From positions 1-64,000 of the forward strand of contig NZ_JACHXP010000020.1 in assembly GCF_014192215.1 (NCBI RefSeq): a stretch of DNA of 64,000 bases, read 5' to 3'. Numbering within the stretch: the stretch's first letter is position 1; each line of letters starts with the position of its first letter. The notes under the pieces are model-generated. The model did no database searches. It saw only the letters and a list, made by a program, of their open reading frames with translations, and was not told where the DNA came from. Shown here in pieces: positions 11,641 to 20,612 of the stretch. This DNA comes from Halomonas cerina. GTDB taxonomy: Bacteria; Pseudomonadota; Gammaproteobacteria; Pseudomonadales; Halomonadaceae. The position numbers were made by a program, and so were the translations under genes.

Positions 11641-12990
11641 ATGATGCAGATGAGCTGGGAGCGGCTGCTCGATCCGGGCCGGCTTCACGATACCCGCGAC
11701 GGCCGTGAGGGCGGTCGCGACGAGATCGGGCGCAGCCCCTTCCACAAGGACCACGACCGGATCGTCTTTGCCGGCTCCTTCCGTCGCCTGGGGCGCAAGA
11801 CCCAGGTGCACCCGCTGACCGACAACGACCATATCCATACCCGGTTGACCCACTCGCTGGAGGTGGGCTGCGTTGGCCGTTCGCTGGGCATGAGCGTCGG
11901 CGAGCTGCTGCGGCCACGGCTGCCGGCCTGGATCACGCCCGCCGATCTCGGCGTCATCGTCCAGGCGGCCTGCCTGGGGCACGATATCGGCAACCCACCG
12001 TTCGGCCATGCCGGGGAATATGCCATTCGCGACTGGTTCAAGCGCGCCGAGGCGGACGGCCATGGCTTTCTCGAGGGGCTCTCGGCCCTCGAGCGCGAGG
12101 ACCTGCTGACCTACGAGGGCAATGCCCAGGGGTTTCGTATCGTCACCCAGATCGAGTACAACCAGTTCCGCGGCGGGATGCGCCTCACCACGGCCACCCT
12201 GGGCACGCTGCTCAAGTACCCCTGGACGGTGGCCCATGGCGGGAGCGCCGGCAAGTACGGTTGCTACCAGAGTGAGGCGGGGCTGCTCGGTGAGGTCGCC
12301 GAGCACTTGGGCCTGCTGGCTCGGGGGCCGGGCCGCTGGTGCCGGCACCCACTGGCCTGGCTGGTGGAGGCCGCCGACGACATCTGCTACGCCCTGCTCG
12401 ACCTGGAGGATGGCCTGGAGATGGGCATCCTGCGCTTCGATGAGGTGGCCGAGATCCTGACCCAGATCGCCGGCGGTGAGCCGGCCGACTATGCCGCCAT
12501 GCAGGCCGGCGGGGTCTCCCAGCGGCGGCGCATCGCCGCCCTGCGGGGCGCGGCCATGGAGCGGGCGGTTAACGACGTGGGCCGAGTGTTCGTGCAGCAC
12601 GAGGCGGCGCTGCTCGGCGGCACCCTGGAGCGCGACCTGCTGGAGCTCTGCCACCCGGATCTGGACTGGGGGGTGAAGGCCGCCAAGCAGCTGGCCCGCC
12701 AGCGTATCTTTCAGAACGAGCGCAAGGCCAAGCTGGAGATCGGCGCCTACACGACGCTGGGCATCCTGCTCGAGGCCTTCATCGGCGCCGCCTTCGAGCT
12801 GCACCATCACGGGCGCTCGAGCTTCAAGCACCAGCGGGTGTTGGCGCTGATCGGCGAGAATACCCCGCGTCCCTCCTGGTCGCTCTACGACAGCTACCGG
12901 CGCATGCTCGACTTCATCGGTGGCATGACCGACCACTATGCCGTGGACCTGGCCCAGGAGATGGGCGGGCGCCTGCGGGGCGAGCGCTAG
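11641..12990 (+). CDS. dgt: Deoxyguanosinetriphosphate triphosphohydrolase (dGTPase)
   Basis: A 449-residue HD-superfamily enzyme hydrolysing dGTP (and possibly other dNTPs) to the nucleoside and triphosphate. The metal-binding HD signature is present: H in RLTHSLEVG (about residue 65) and HD in CLGHDIGNPPFGHAGE (about 115), with the later Asp in EAADDICYALLDLED. The N-terminal GRSPFHKDHDRIVFAGSFRRLGRKTQV block is diagnostic. AAGGAGAGG precedes the ATG. The length fits the E. coli-type Dgt (about 500) loosely and the shorter non-enteric class well. Confidence 0.93.
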   Translation: MMQMSWERLLDPGRLHDTRDGREGGRDEIGRSPFHKDHDRIVFAGSFRRLGRKTQVHPLTDNDHIHTRLTHSLEVGCVGRSLGMSVGELLRPRLPAWITPADLGVIVQAACLGHDIGNPPFGHAGEYAIRDWFKRAEADGHGFLEGLSALEREDLLTYEGNAQGFRIVTQIEYNQFRGGMRLTTATLGTLLKYPWTVAHGGSAGKYGCYQSEAGLLGEVAEHLGLLARGPGRWCRHPLAWLVEAADDICYALLDLEDGLEMGILRFDEVAEILTQIAGGEPADYAAMQAGGVSQRRRIAALRGAAMERAVNDVGRVFVQHEAALLGGTLERDLLELCHPDLDWGVKAAKQLARQRIFQNERKAKLEIGAYTTLGILLEAFIGAAFELHHHGRSSFKHQRVLALIGENTPRPSWSLYDSYRRMLDFIGGMTDHYAVDLAQEMGGRLRGER

Positions 12991-13016
12991 GGATCATCGC
13001 AGGAGGAGGAAGAGCC

Positions 13017-13835
13017 GTGGTGGCAGCAGGCGATGAGCGCCGACGGGGATGGCGCGCGGCAAGGGGCCTTGCAGCGCTGTGGCTGGCCGTGGCGTGGCTG
13101 CTGGGCGGGGCCGGCCTGGCTAGCGCCGAGCCTTCCCTGGAGCGGCTGGAGCGCGACGGCTTCGCCCACTATACCCTGGCGTTGACCTGGCACCCGGGCT
13201 TCTGTGAGAGCCGTAGCCGACCGCCACGGGAGTGCCGGGAGCCGGCCCTGCGCCACGGGGCCGAGGAGGGGTTCGTGCTGCATGGCCTGTGGCCGTCGTT
13301 GCCGTCGCGGTTTCGGGGGCGAGGCACCGACCGGCGCCGCTGGTGGCGGGAAGGCTGCTTCCTCGAGCAGCCCCAGCCCGACGGGGGCTTCTGTCGGGCC
13401 CATCCGCCCCTCGCGCTATCGAAGGCACTGGGCGAGGCCCTGGACGCGGCCATGCCGGGGCGGGCCAGCTGCCTGGACCGCTACCAGTTCGCCAAGCATG
13501 CCGCCTGCCTGTCGCTGCCCGAGACGGACTACTTCGCCGCCGCGGTGACCCTAGTCGAGCGGGTCAACGCCAGTGCCTTCGTCGACTACCTGATGATCCA
13601 CCGGGGCGGGGAGGTGGCGCGCAACGACCTGATCCATGCCTTCGAGGCGGCCTTCGGCACGGGGACCGGGCGGGCGCTGCGCCTGGAGTGCGGCGGGCGT
13701 GGCCATCGCCTGCTCACCGAGATACGCCTCGGCATCGACGCCGAGGCGCTCGGTGACTTCCCGGCCGCCGACAGCCTGGTGCGGCTGGGGCGCGGCCGCT
13801 GCGCCGGCCGGGTGCGCATCGCGGACTTCGATTGA
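13017..13835 (+). CDS. Secreted RNase T2 family ribonuclease
   Basis: A 272-residue protein with a signal peptide (hydrophobic core about 17-33, cleavage near ASA at residue 37). The first active-site block is intact: FVLHGLWP at 86-93. The second block reads YQFAKHAAC (156-164): the Lys-His pair is kept, but the position that is usually Glu in this block is Gln. Six or more cysteines suggest periplasmic disulfides. The family degrades RNA with little base preference. The start is a GTG, chosen for the strong AGGAGGAGGA ribosome site 6 bp upstream; it follows dgt by 26 bp and is probably co-transcribed. Confidence 0.85.
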   Translation: MVAAGDERRRGWRAARGLAALWLAVAWLLGGAGLASAEPSLERLERDGFAHYTLALTWHPGFCESRSRPPRECREPALRHGAEEGFVLHGLWPSLPSRFRGRGTDRRRWWREGCFLEQPQPDGGFCRAHPPLALSKALGEALDAAMPGRASCLDRYQFAKHAACLSLPETDYFAAAVTLVERVNASAFVDYLMIHRGGEVARNDLIHAFEAAFGTGTGRALRLECGGRGHRLLTEIRLGIDAEALGDFPAADSLVRLGRGRCAGRVRIADFD

Positions 13836-13850
13836 GCCGGTTGGCGCGCC

Positions 13851-14762
13851 TCAGATCTCGGGGGCGGCGAGAGACATACTCTGCATCAGCGAGGCCCGCT
13901 GGTGAAGGGCCGCGATCACCGCATCGTGGGTGGCCTTATCGAGGCGTCCCGGCCGGCAGGCGGCGAGCCGCCGCGCCAGGGCCTCGCCGCTGACCACCAG
14001 CAGGTCACCTTCGGTTTCGCCTTCCTCGACGTCCCAGCCGGGTAGCGCCAGCACCCCCTTCACCGGCACCGGCCGCCCGACCTGCGCCTCCAGCCACTCG
14101 GCCAGCCAACGGGTGACCTGACGGGTCTTGCGCTGGGGCTGGCGCTCGCTCCAGCCAGGAAAGCGCAGCCGCTCCGGCTCCACGGTGACCCGGGCGATCT
14201 CGCGGCCGTCGGGGCCGATGGCCGGCGTGCGGGCGCGGGTCTCGACCACGAACACCCCATGGGGCGTGACGGCCACGTGATCGAGGGTGGCGGTGTCGCC
14301 GGGCAGGTCGTGGAAGACAACGTAGGGGTGGGCCTCGGGGCGGATCAGACGTTCCAACTCCTGGCCCACGGCCAGCTCGCAGGCCAGGCCCAGCTTGAGG
14401 CGGCGGATGCGCTGGAAGTCGCGGATCAACCGCAGGCAGAACAGCAGCACCAGCAGGGTGCTCAGGGCCCCGTAGAGGGCCCACTCGAGCCAGTCATGAC
14501 GGCTCGAGAACAGCATCCGGCCCATGCCGTAGACCAGTGGGGCCAGGGTGACGATGGGGCCCAGTGCCCCGTTGAGGAAGAGCCCGGCAAAGGCGCGATC
14601 GAGGCGATCACGCAGGGCCTGGCCCGGTTCGCGCAGGCGGTGGGCATCAAAGGGCGAGCGCACCCGGGCATCGTGCAGGTGGCGCAGGACCAGCACGATC
14701 ACGGCGGTCGCGGCGAGGGGAAACAAAAAGATCAGGGGAAGCAGGTATTCCAGCCAGGCCAT
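13851..14762 (-). CDS. Membrane-anchored NERD-domain protein
   Basis: A 303-residue protein with an N-terminal membrane segment (about 5-25), a second hydrophobic pair (about 55-105), and a NERD (nuclease-related) domain from about 125: AVGQELERLI, HDLPGDTATLDHVAVTPHGVFVVETRAR. In that domain the acidic D-H-V and the E-T-[RK] positions correspond to the restriction-endonuclease-like core (D...ExK; here the last residue is R rather than K). The role is unknown; an involvement in DNA processing is only inferred from the fold. Convergent with the RNase T2 gene, 15 bp between stops. Confidence 0.8.
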   Translation of the reverse strand: MAWLEYLLPLIFLFPLAATAVIVLVLRHLHDARVRSPFDAHRLREPGQALRDRLDRAFAGLFLNGALGPIVTLAPLVYGMGRMLFSSRHDWLEWALYGALSTLLVLLFCLRLIRDFQRIRRLKLGLACELAVGQELERLIRPEAHPYVVFHDLPGDTATLDHVAVTPHGVFVVETRARTPAIGPDGREIARVTVEPERLRFPGWSERQPQRKTRQVTRWLAEWLEAQVGRPVPVKGVLALPGWDVEEGETEGDLLVVSGEALARRLAACRPGRLDKATHDAVIAALHQRASLMQSMSLAAPEI

Positions 14763-14861
14763 CGGCAGTCCTTGCCCTCAGGGAGACCGGCCTATTCTAG
14801 ACAACCCGGCCCCCTGGGGGCCATGCTCTTTGGTCGTGTGGCGTTCGGCGAGGAGCAGGGC

Positions 14862-15740
14862 ATGCAGCAGGCTGAGACCGCAATGGAGCACGACCTGGGG
14901 GCCCTGGCGGCCTTCATCACCGCCCATCCGCGGCTGGCGGTGCTCACCGGGGCGGGCGTGAGTACCGCCAGCGGGATCCCCGACTACCGTGACGACCGAG
15001 GGGACTGGAAGCGTCCACCGCCCATGCAGCACCAGGTGTTCATGGCAAGCCACGCGGCGCGCCAGCGCTACTGGGCCCGGGCGCTGATCGGCTTTCGAAC
15101 CTTGCAGGAAGCGGCGCCCAACCCGGCTCACCGGGCCCTGGCGCGGCTCGAGGCGCTGGGACACGTCACCGGGGTCATCACCCAGAACGTCGACGGCCTG
15201 CACCAGCGGGCCGGCTCGCGACGGGTCATCGACCTCCACGGGCGGGCCGATGTGGTGCGCTGCATGGGCTGTGGCGCGCGGCGCCGGCGCGACGCCCTGC
15301 ATGCCGACCTCGAGGCCCGCAACCCCACCTGGCTGGCCGCTCGGGCCGAGGTGGGGCCCGACGGCGACGCCGACCTAGAGACCAACTTCTCCACCTTTCG
15401 GGTGCCGACCTGCATGCGCTGCGGCGACGGCATCTGGAAGCCCGATGTGGTGTTCTTCGGCGACAGCGTGCCGCGCGCGGTGGTGGAGGACGCCTTCGCG
15501 CTGTTGGCCGACAGCGATGCCCTGTTGGTGGTGGGCTCCTCGCTGATGGTGTTCTCGGGCTATCGCTTCGCGCGTGCCGCGGCACGCCATGGCCAGCCGA
15601 TCGCCTGTCTGAACCGGGGGCGCACCCGGGCCGATGACCTCTATACGTTCAAGGTCCAGGCCCCGGCGGAGGCCCTGGGAACGCTGTGCGAGAGGCTGGA
15701 GGCCGGGGACGGCGCAGCGCTCAGCCGCCGGCCAGCTTGA
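14862..15740 (+). CDS. Sir2-family NAD-dependent protein deacylase
   Basis: A 292-residue sirtuin. Motifs in order: VLTGAGVSTASGIPDYRD (NAD binding), TQNVDGLHQRAGS with catalytic-loop residues, LHGRADVVRCMGCG with the catalytic His, a second Cys pair CMRCG completing the zinc ribbon, PDVVFFGDSVP, and VVGSSLMVFSGYRF. The ATG at 14862 is chosen because AGGAG (14851-14855) precedes it by 6 bp; an in-frame ATG at 14823 lacks such a site. Likely removes acyl groups from lysine side chains of metabolic enzymes. Its last 20 bp overlap the 3' end of the convergent yciH-like gene. Confidence 0.9.
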   Translation: MQQAETAMEHDLGALAAFITAHPRLAVLTGAGVSTASGIPDYRDDRGDWKRPPPMQHQVFMASHAARQRYWARALIGFRTLQEAAPNPAHRALARLEALGHVTGVITQNVDGLHQRAGSRRVIDLHGRADVVRCMGCGARRRRDALHADLEARNPTWLAARAEVGPDGDADLETNFSTFRVPTCMRCGDGIWKPDVVFFGDSVPRAVVEDAFALLADSDALLVVGSSLMVFSGYRFARAAARHGQPIACLNRGRTRADDLYTFKVQAPAEALGTLCERLEAGDGAALSRRPA

Positions 15741-16095
15741 CCGTGTAGCCACGAGACTCGAGTTCGGCCTTGAGCAGCTCGCGTTGGTCGCCCTGGATCT
15801 CGATCACCCCTGCCTTGAGAGCGCCACCGGTGCCACAGCGCTTCTTGAGGGCCTTGGCCAGGATCTTGAGGTCGTCGGCCTTGAGTGGCACGCCCTCGAC
15901 CAGGGTCACCCCCTTGCCCTTGCGTCCCTTGGTCTCGCGGCGCAGCCGCACGATGCCGTCCAGGCCCGCCAGGCGAGCCTCCTCGGCCGCCTCGGCGCAG
16001 CGGCAGTCAGCGATGGGGTAGCCACAGTCGGGGCACAGGTCGCCGTGCTCGGTGGAGTAGACCAGGCCACTGAGCTGGTCCTTGAGGGATGCCAT
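15721..16095 (-). CDS. yciH: YciH/SUI1-family translation factor
   Basis: A 124-residue homologue of E. coli YciH and eukaryotic eIF1. The SUI1 fold occupies about 50-124, with the characteristic GRKGKGVTLVEGV, a GGALKAGVIEIQGDQRE stretch and C-terminal VKLAGG. Before it sits a short Cys cluster (CPDCGYPIADCRC, about 18-30) that looks like a zinc-binding knuckle. The start at 16095 is supported by AGGAGG immediately upstream; longer in-frame starts run through that site. The protein probably affects start-codon fidelity during initiation. The 3' end overlaps that of the sirtuin gene. Confidence 0.9.
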   Translation of the reverse strand: MASLKDQLSGLVYSTEHGDLCPDCGYPIADCRCAEAAEEARLAGLDGIVRLRRETKGRKGKGVTLVEGVPLKADDLKILAKALKKRCGTGGALKAGVIEIQGDQRELLKAELESRGYTVKLAGG

Positions 16096-16355
16096 GTCGG
16101 CCTCCTCGCGTTCGTAGAGTGTCCGGGCGATGATAGCCTCGCCATCGGTGGTCTGCATCCGCGGCAGCTGTCCGCAGGTGGTGTGGCGGGAGGGGCTGGC
16201 CGGTGTCGGTCAGGCTGGACGACATCACCTCGGCGAGCCCGGGACACGCCGGATGCCGAAATCCAGTCGCTACCCGGGCCCATCACGGCGTGGCGTTCGC
16301 GGTCACCGAAGGCTCATGCCTATACTGACGGCGCGTCCCGGTCAGGAGCAGGCCC

Positions 16356-16739
16356 GTGAATCTCGAACGCGTCGTATTCGGCTTTTTTATCGTCCTTACC
16401 CTGAGCCTCAATTACGCGTTCGTCGCGGGTGGTCTCGAGGCACCCGCCCACCACAATGTCTGGATTCTTACGCTCGCCATCATCGTCAATCTGGTCGCGA
16501 TCGGCCTGAAACTGGGGGATCGCTCGCAGACCGGGGCGTTGCTGCTGGCGTCCGGCCTGGTTGCCGGCCTGCTGCTGATCACGGCGCGCGTTGTCTGGAT
16601 CGTCGCAGAACCCGGTGGCGGGGGGGGACTGAGGCCTGAAGACATGGCCGATATCGTCTCGATCGCAACGGGAGCGCTGGTCGCGAACATTGTCGCGGCG
16701 GTGATCCTGGTGGGCGATACGCTGCTCTCGCGGCGCTAG
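16356..16739 (+). CDS. Small four-helix membrane protein, DUF6394-like
   Basis: A 127-residue integral membrane protein with four hydrophobic segments (about 5-25, 33-52, 60-82, 98-120) and a Gly-run/acidic loop between the last two. It looks like the family I recall as DUF6394; that label is from memory. It sits 64 bp before a K+ channel gene on the same strand, and the pair are probably co-expressed, suggesting an accessory subunit, but no function is established by the sequence. GTG start with AGGAG 7 bp upstream. Confidence 0.7.
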   Translation: MNLERVVFGFFIVLTLSLNYAFVAGGLEAPAHHNVWILTLAIIVNLVAIGLKLGDRSQTGALLLASGLVAGLLLITARVVWIVAEPGGGGGLRPEDMADIVSIATGALVANIVAAVILVGDTLLSRR

Positions 16740-16803
16740 CACGGCGCGGACCGGTTCAGCATGGCGGCCGCGATCGGGGACAGGCAGAAGGAGGGGTGAA
16801 CGC

Positions 16804-18564
16804 GTGACGCAGACCTCCGATCTCGATCGTGTGGCGATGATCGTCCTGCGCTATATGCGCCGGCCGCTGTTCGCGCTGCTGTTCGTGTATTCGGTGGGCA
16901 TCATGGGCATGGCCCTGGTGCCAGGCCGGGTCGTCGATGGTGAGACGACGTACATGAATCTCTTCCACGCCTTCTATTTCTTTACCTACACGGCGACCAC
17001 GACCGGTTTCGGCGAACTGCCGGATGGCTTCAGTGACGAGCAGCGCCTGTGGACCATCTTCTGCCTTTATACCGGCGTCATCGCGTGGTTCTATGCGATC
17101 GGATCCCTGATTAGCCTGGTTCAGAATCCCCATTTCATACAGGCCATGGATAGGTTCCGGTTCGCGCGCAAGGTCGAACGCAACGTGGCACCTTTCGTCA
17201 TCCTTTGCGGTTTCGGCGATACCGGCAGTCTGCTGGCTCGGGGCCTGAGCGATCACTATATGCGCGCTGTGATACTCGATTCCGACCCGGAACGTATCAA
17301 GGCACTGGGCGTGCGCGATTATACGGTCGCGATGCCGGGACTGCATGCGGACGCCAGCGCGCCGAAACACCTCCTGGCCGCGGGTGTCGAACACCCCGCC
17401 TGCCGGGCCTTGGTCGCGCTGACGAACGATGACAACGCCAATCTCAAGATCGTGGTGATGGCACGGCACCTGAATCCACGGCTCCGGGTCATCTGTCGTT
17501 CGACCTCGGCCCGTCACGAGGCCAATCTGCGCGCGCTGGACAATGTCACGGTCGTCAACCCGTTCGAGATCTTCGCCCAACTCCTCTACTGGGCGATCGC
17601 ACGCCCCCAGTTGCACAACCTCAATGCGTGGTTCGTGGGGGCACGCGGCGTCCAACTCGGGGTACCGGTACAGGTTCCGCGGGGCAACTGGATTCTGTGC
17701 GGGTACGGACGGATGGGGCACTGCATCCATCGCTATCTCCAGGCCCATGGCGTCGGCGTACGTATTATCGATCCGGAAGTGGACGCCAAAGGGGCGGGAG
17801 ACGATACGGTCATGGTCCAGGCACACGCCGATCATTCGGCCTTGATGACCGCGGGGATTGACGACGCGGCCGGGGTCGTCGCCGCGACGAATCGCGATTC
17901 CGACAATCTCAGTACGCTGTTGGCGGTGACGGAGCTCAATCCGGAGGCGTTCCGTATCGTGCGTCAGAACAGTCATGAGAATCAGGTCGCGTTCGATGCC
18001 GCACGCGCCGACCTGGTCCTCCAGCACAGCCTGACAACAGCGCGCCGGATCCTGAAGCTGCTGATCTCGCCTCTCGTCCAGGAGCTGATCGACTGGCTCG
18101 CGGAACGCGAACCAGCCCTGACGAAAGAACTGGTAGCCCGTCTGCAGGCGGCCGTGGGCGCGGAACCTCCCCACCTGTGGTCGGTCAAGCTGGTCCCGGG
18201 CGAAGCGCCGGCGGTGATCGAATACCTGGATGCCGGGGGGGCCTTGGCGTTGGAGGCGCTGTGTCGCGATGCGCGCTCCTTCCCGGAAGGGCTCCCCTGC
18301 GAAGCACTCGCCGTTCGCCGGGCGGGGCAATCGATCATGTTGCCGGACAAGGATTTTTCGCTTGGCGTCGGCGACGAGGTTCTCTTCTGCGGTGTCCATC
18401 GGGCAGAGCCGTTGCTGCAGGCAACCCTCCATAACCCCTATACGCTTCGGTATGTCGTAACGGGGGTCGATGAACCGCGCGGGTACGTGTTCGCATGGCT
18501 TGCAGACAGGCTGACGCGTCATCGAAGCGAGCATAAGTCGAACGGTCGTCGGCCCCGGCCATGA
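16804..18564 (+). CDS. Two-RCK potassium channel/NAD-binding protein
   Basis: A 586-residue K+ channel. Two membrane helices (about 20-40 and 83-105) flank a pore loop with TATTTGFGE (filter TTGFG at about 66-70; GFG in place of the usual GYG). Two Rossmann-type TrkA-N/RCK domains follow: FVILCGFGDTGSLLARGL (about 125) and NWILCGYGRMGHCIHRYL (about 298), each with a C-terminal subdomain, ending in a TrkA-C-like region. Such architecture gates K+ flow in response to nucleotide or ion binding. GTG start with AAGGAGG upstream. Downstream of the DUF6394-like gene, likely one operon. Confidence 0.85.
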   Translation: MTQTSDLDRVAMIVLRYMRRPLFALLFVYSVGIMGMALVPGRVVDGETTYMNLFHAFYFFTYTATTTGFGELPDGFSDEQRLWTIFCLYTGVIAWFYAIGSLISLVQNPHFIQAMDRFRFARKVERNVAPFVILCGFGDTGSLLARGLSDHYMRAVILDSDPERIKALGVRDYTVAMPGLHADASAPKHLLAAGVEHPACRALVALTNDDNANLKIVVMARHLNPRLRVICRSTSARHEANLRALDNVTVVNPFEIFAQLLYWAIARPQLHNLNAWFVGARGVQLGVPVQVPRGNWILCGYGRMGHCIHRYLQAHGVGVRIIDPEVDAKGAGDDTVMVQAHADHSALMTAGIDDAAGVVAATNRDSDNLSTLLAVTELNPEAFRIVRQNSHENQVAFDAARADLVLQHSLTTARRILKLLISPLVQELIDWLAEREPALTKELVARLQAAVGAEPPHLWSVKLVPGEAPAVIEYLDAGGALALEALCRDARSFPEGLPCEALAVRRAGQSIMLPDKDFSLGVGDEVLFCGVHRAEPLLQATLHNPYTLRYVVTGVDEPRGYVFAWLADRLTRHRSEHKSNGRRPRP

Positions 18565-18699
18565 CATCATCGGCCGCGTGAGCGCGACGGGCTCCTAGGG
18601 CATGAGTCTGGCAATGCCCCCGCATCATCCTCGGCGTGTCCAGCGGCTTCGGGCGAGACACGAGATACCTGGCTTGGGGACTTGTCAGGACCAGGAAGA

Positions 18700-19386
18700 T
18701 CAGGCCTGGGAGGTCGCCAGGGCGCGGGTGGCTTCCAGCCGCGAGATGACGGTAGGTAGCTGGAACATGCTGCTGATCATGATGGCCCCCTCCGGGGTCT
18801 CCTCCGCATCCGGGAAGCGGTTGAGATGGATCACCGTCATGCCGGCGGCCAGGGCGGCCTGCACACCGACCAAGGCGTCATCGATGGCCACACACTCCTC
18901 GGGCGAATAGCCCATTCCGGCGGCGGCATAGCGATAGAGGCAGGGGTCGGGTTTCCAGCAATTGGCGGTGTAGGCACTGAACAGGTGGTCACCGAACACC
19001 TCCGACAGGCCGGTGGCCTCAAGCGAGGTGCGGATCTTGTTTTCCGGGCCGTTGGAGACCACCCCCAAGGGGTGACTGGCCAGGGCCGCGAGGGCCTCGG
19101 TGGCCCCGTTGATGGGCGTGAGCTCGATGGCCAGGCGGCGGTTGAGGTTGGCGCGCATGTCGCGTTCCAGCACCTCGAGCCGGTCCGGGTCGACCTCGCC
19201 ATGTCGGCTCTCCAGTTCGGCGACGATGCGTCGGAAGCGTGCCCCGCGAAACTCTCCCATATAGTCACTGGCCTGAAAAGGCAGACCCGCGGCGGTCAGA
19301 CTGGTCTCCATCTCGGCGGCGAGCAGGGGCTCGCTGTCGACCAGGGTGCCGTCGCAATCGAACAGCAGGCAGAGGGGGCGTGGCAT
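18700..19386 (-). CDS. HAD-IA phosphatase, YieH-like
   Basis: A 228-residue haloacid dehalogenase-type phosphatase. Motif I LLFDCDGTLVDSE with both nucleophile and acid Asp; cap domain about 18-85; motif II VVSNGPENK; motif III Lys in CWKPDP; motif IV AIDDALVGVQAALAAGM. The VSNGPxNK and WKPDP stretches are closest to E. coli YieH, a 6-phosphogluconate phosphatase, but specificity within this family is unreliable. The ATG at 19386 is preferred over the adjacent GTG. Monocistronic as far as can be seen. Confidence 0.85.
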   Translation of the reverse strand: MPRPLCLLFDCDGTLVDSEPLLAAEMETSLTAAGLPFQASDYMGEFRGARFRRIVAELESRHGEVDPDRLEVLERDMRANLNRRLAIELTPINGATEALAALASHPLGVVSNGPENKIRTSLEATGLSEVFGDHLFSAYTANCWKPDPCLYRYAAAGMGYSPEECVAIDDALVGVQAALAAGMTVIHLNRFPDAEETPEGAIMISSMFQLPTVISRLEATRALATSQA

Positions 19387-19535
19387 CACCGGACCTCACG
19401 ATACGGTCATCAGGATATAATGTCAGTCTTGCAGAACCCGAAGCGTCCTGGCCATCATTAAAGCCCAGTTTCCTTACTTTGTGAACAGTGTTTTCCTAGT
19501 GGCGGGCCCGCAACCTTCTTCCTCCCTCCTTTTCC

Positions 19536-20567
19536 TCATCCCTCGCCGGTCATCAGCAGTACCAGGGCGCCGGCCAGGTAACAGGCCATGATGCCCACGC
19601 TCTCGAAGCCGATATGGGCGGGGCCGTGGCGTTCGCGGTGGAGCATGCCCACCAGCAGGATGCCGGTCATCAGCAGCGACAGGGCCACCCATAGCGAGAC
19701 CGAGTCGGGGATGGCGTGATAGATGGAGCCGCCCCGATAGGCGATGTCCGAGGCAGCCACGAACAGGGTGTCGAAGGCGTTGCCGCCGATGATGCCGGCC
19801 ACGGCCAGGGTCAGGGCGCCGCGGCGTACCGCCGCGATCGAGGTGACCAGTTCCGGCAGCGAGGTGACCACCGCGGTCATCAGGGCCCCGACCACCGACT
19901 GTCCGAGCCCCGTCTCGACGGCGATGACCGCGGCACTGCGCTCGAGCAGCCAGCCGCTGACGCCAAGCAGCGCCGCCAGTCCGATGAAGATCAGCCAGAG
20001 GGGCGCTGCCGGACGTTCCCTGGCCCCGGCTTCGGGCACGTCGGGCTGGGTGTCGCGAGTCTGGGCGGGACGCCACATGGGGTCATCGCGGCTACGGTCT
20101 GCCAGGCGCAGGCCGAACAGGTAGACGATCACCAGCAGCGGGGTGACCGGATGTACCTGCCAGAGGGTCCACTCTGGAGCGAAGCGTCCCACCAGCACCA
20201 GCGCCAGCAGGCAGAGCAGCAAACCGCCCTGGAGCAGGTTGCCGAGGGAGGCGGCGGCATGCTCCAGGTTGGCCCGCCGATGGAGGATGTCGGCGATGGT
20301 CAGAAACAGGGTCTGGACCGCGATGCCGCCCAGGGCATTGCTCATCGCCAGGGTCGGTCGGTCGGCCAGCGCCGCCGAGACCGACACCACCAGGCCCGCC
20401 AGCGACGTGGCCATGCCCAGCAGCACGGCGCCGGCGATGGCCTCGCCCAGCCCGGTGCGATCCGCCAGGTCGTCGACGATCCCGGTCAGGCGAGTTCCCA
20501 CGACGCCGATGACCAGGGCGCAGCCGCCAAACAGCAGCAGCGCGGCCCACAGCGGCAAGGTGCTCAC
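19536..20567 (-). CDS. CaCA-family sodium/calcium-type cation antiporter
   Basis: A 343-residue membrane protein with about ten hydrophobic segments in two halves. The two alpha-repeats are visible: [23 protein letters not shown] (about 38-60) and [23 protein letters not shown] (about 226-248). The second repeat has the canonical TSLPE; the first reads ATSLAG and lacks the acidic residue that normally binds the cation, so activity or selectivity may differ from the YrbG/ChaA type. A hydrophilic loop (about 150-195) joins the halves. It is 45 bp downstream of the COG4315 gene on the same strand. Confidence 0.85.
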   Translation of the reverse strand: MSTLPLWAALLLFGGCALVIGVVGTRLTGIVDDLADRTGLGEAIAGAVLLGMATSLAGLVVSVSAALADRPTLAMSNALGGIAVQTLFLTIADILHRRANLEHAAASLGNLLQGGLLLCLLALVLVGRFAPEWTLWQVHPVTPLLVIVYLFGLRLADRSRDDPMWRPAQTRDTQPDVPEAGARERPAAPLWLIFIGLAALLGVSGWLLERSAAVIAVETGLGQSVVGALMTAVVTSLPELVTSIAAVRRGALTLAVAGIIGGNAFDTLFVAASDIAYRGGSIYHAIPDSVSLWVALSLLMTGILLVGMLHRERHGPAHIGFESVGIMACYLAGALVLLMTGEG

Positions 20568-20612
20568 CGCCAGGCGCCTGTGGGTATCAGGCGAGCCTCG
20601 GGGTCGGGCGCG

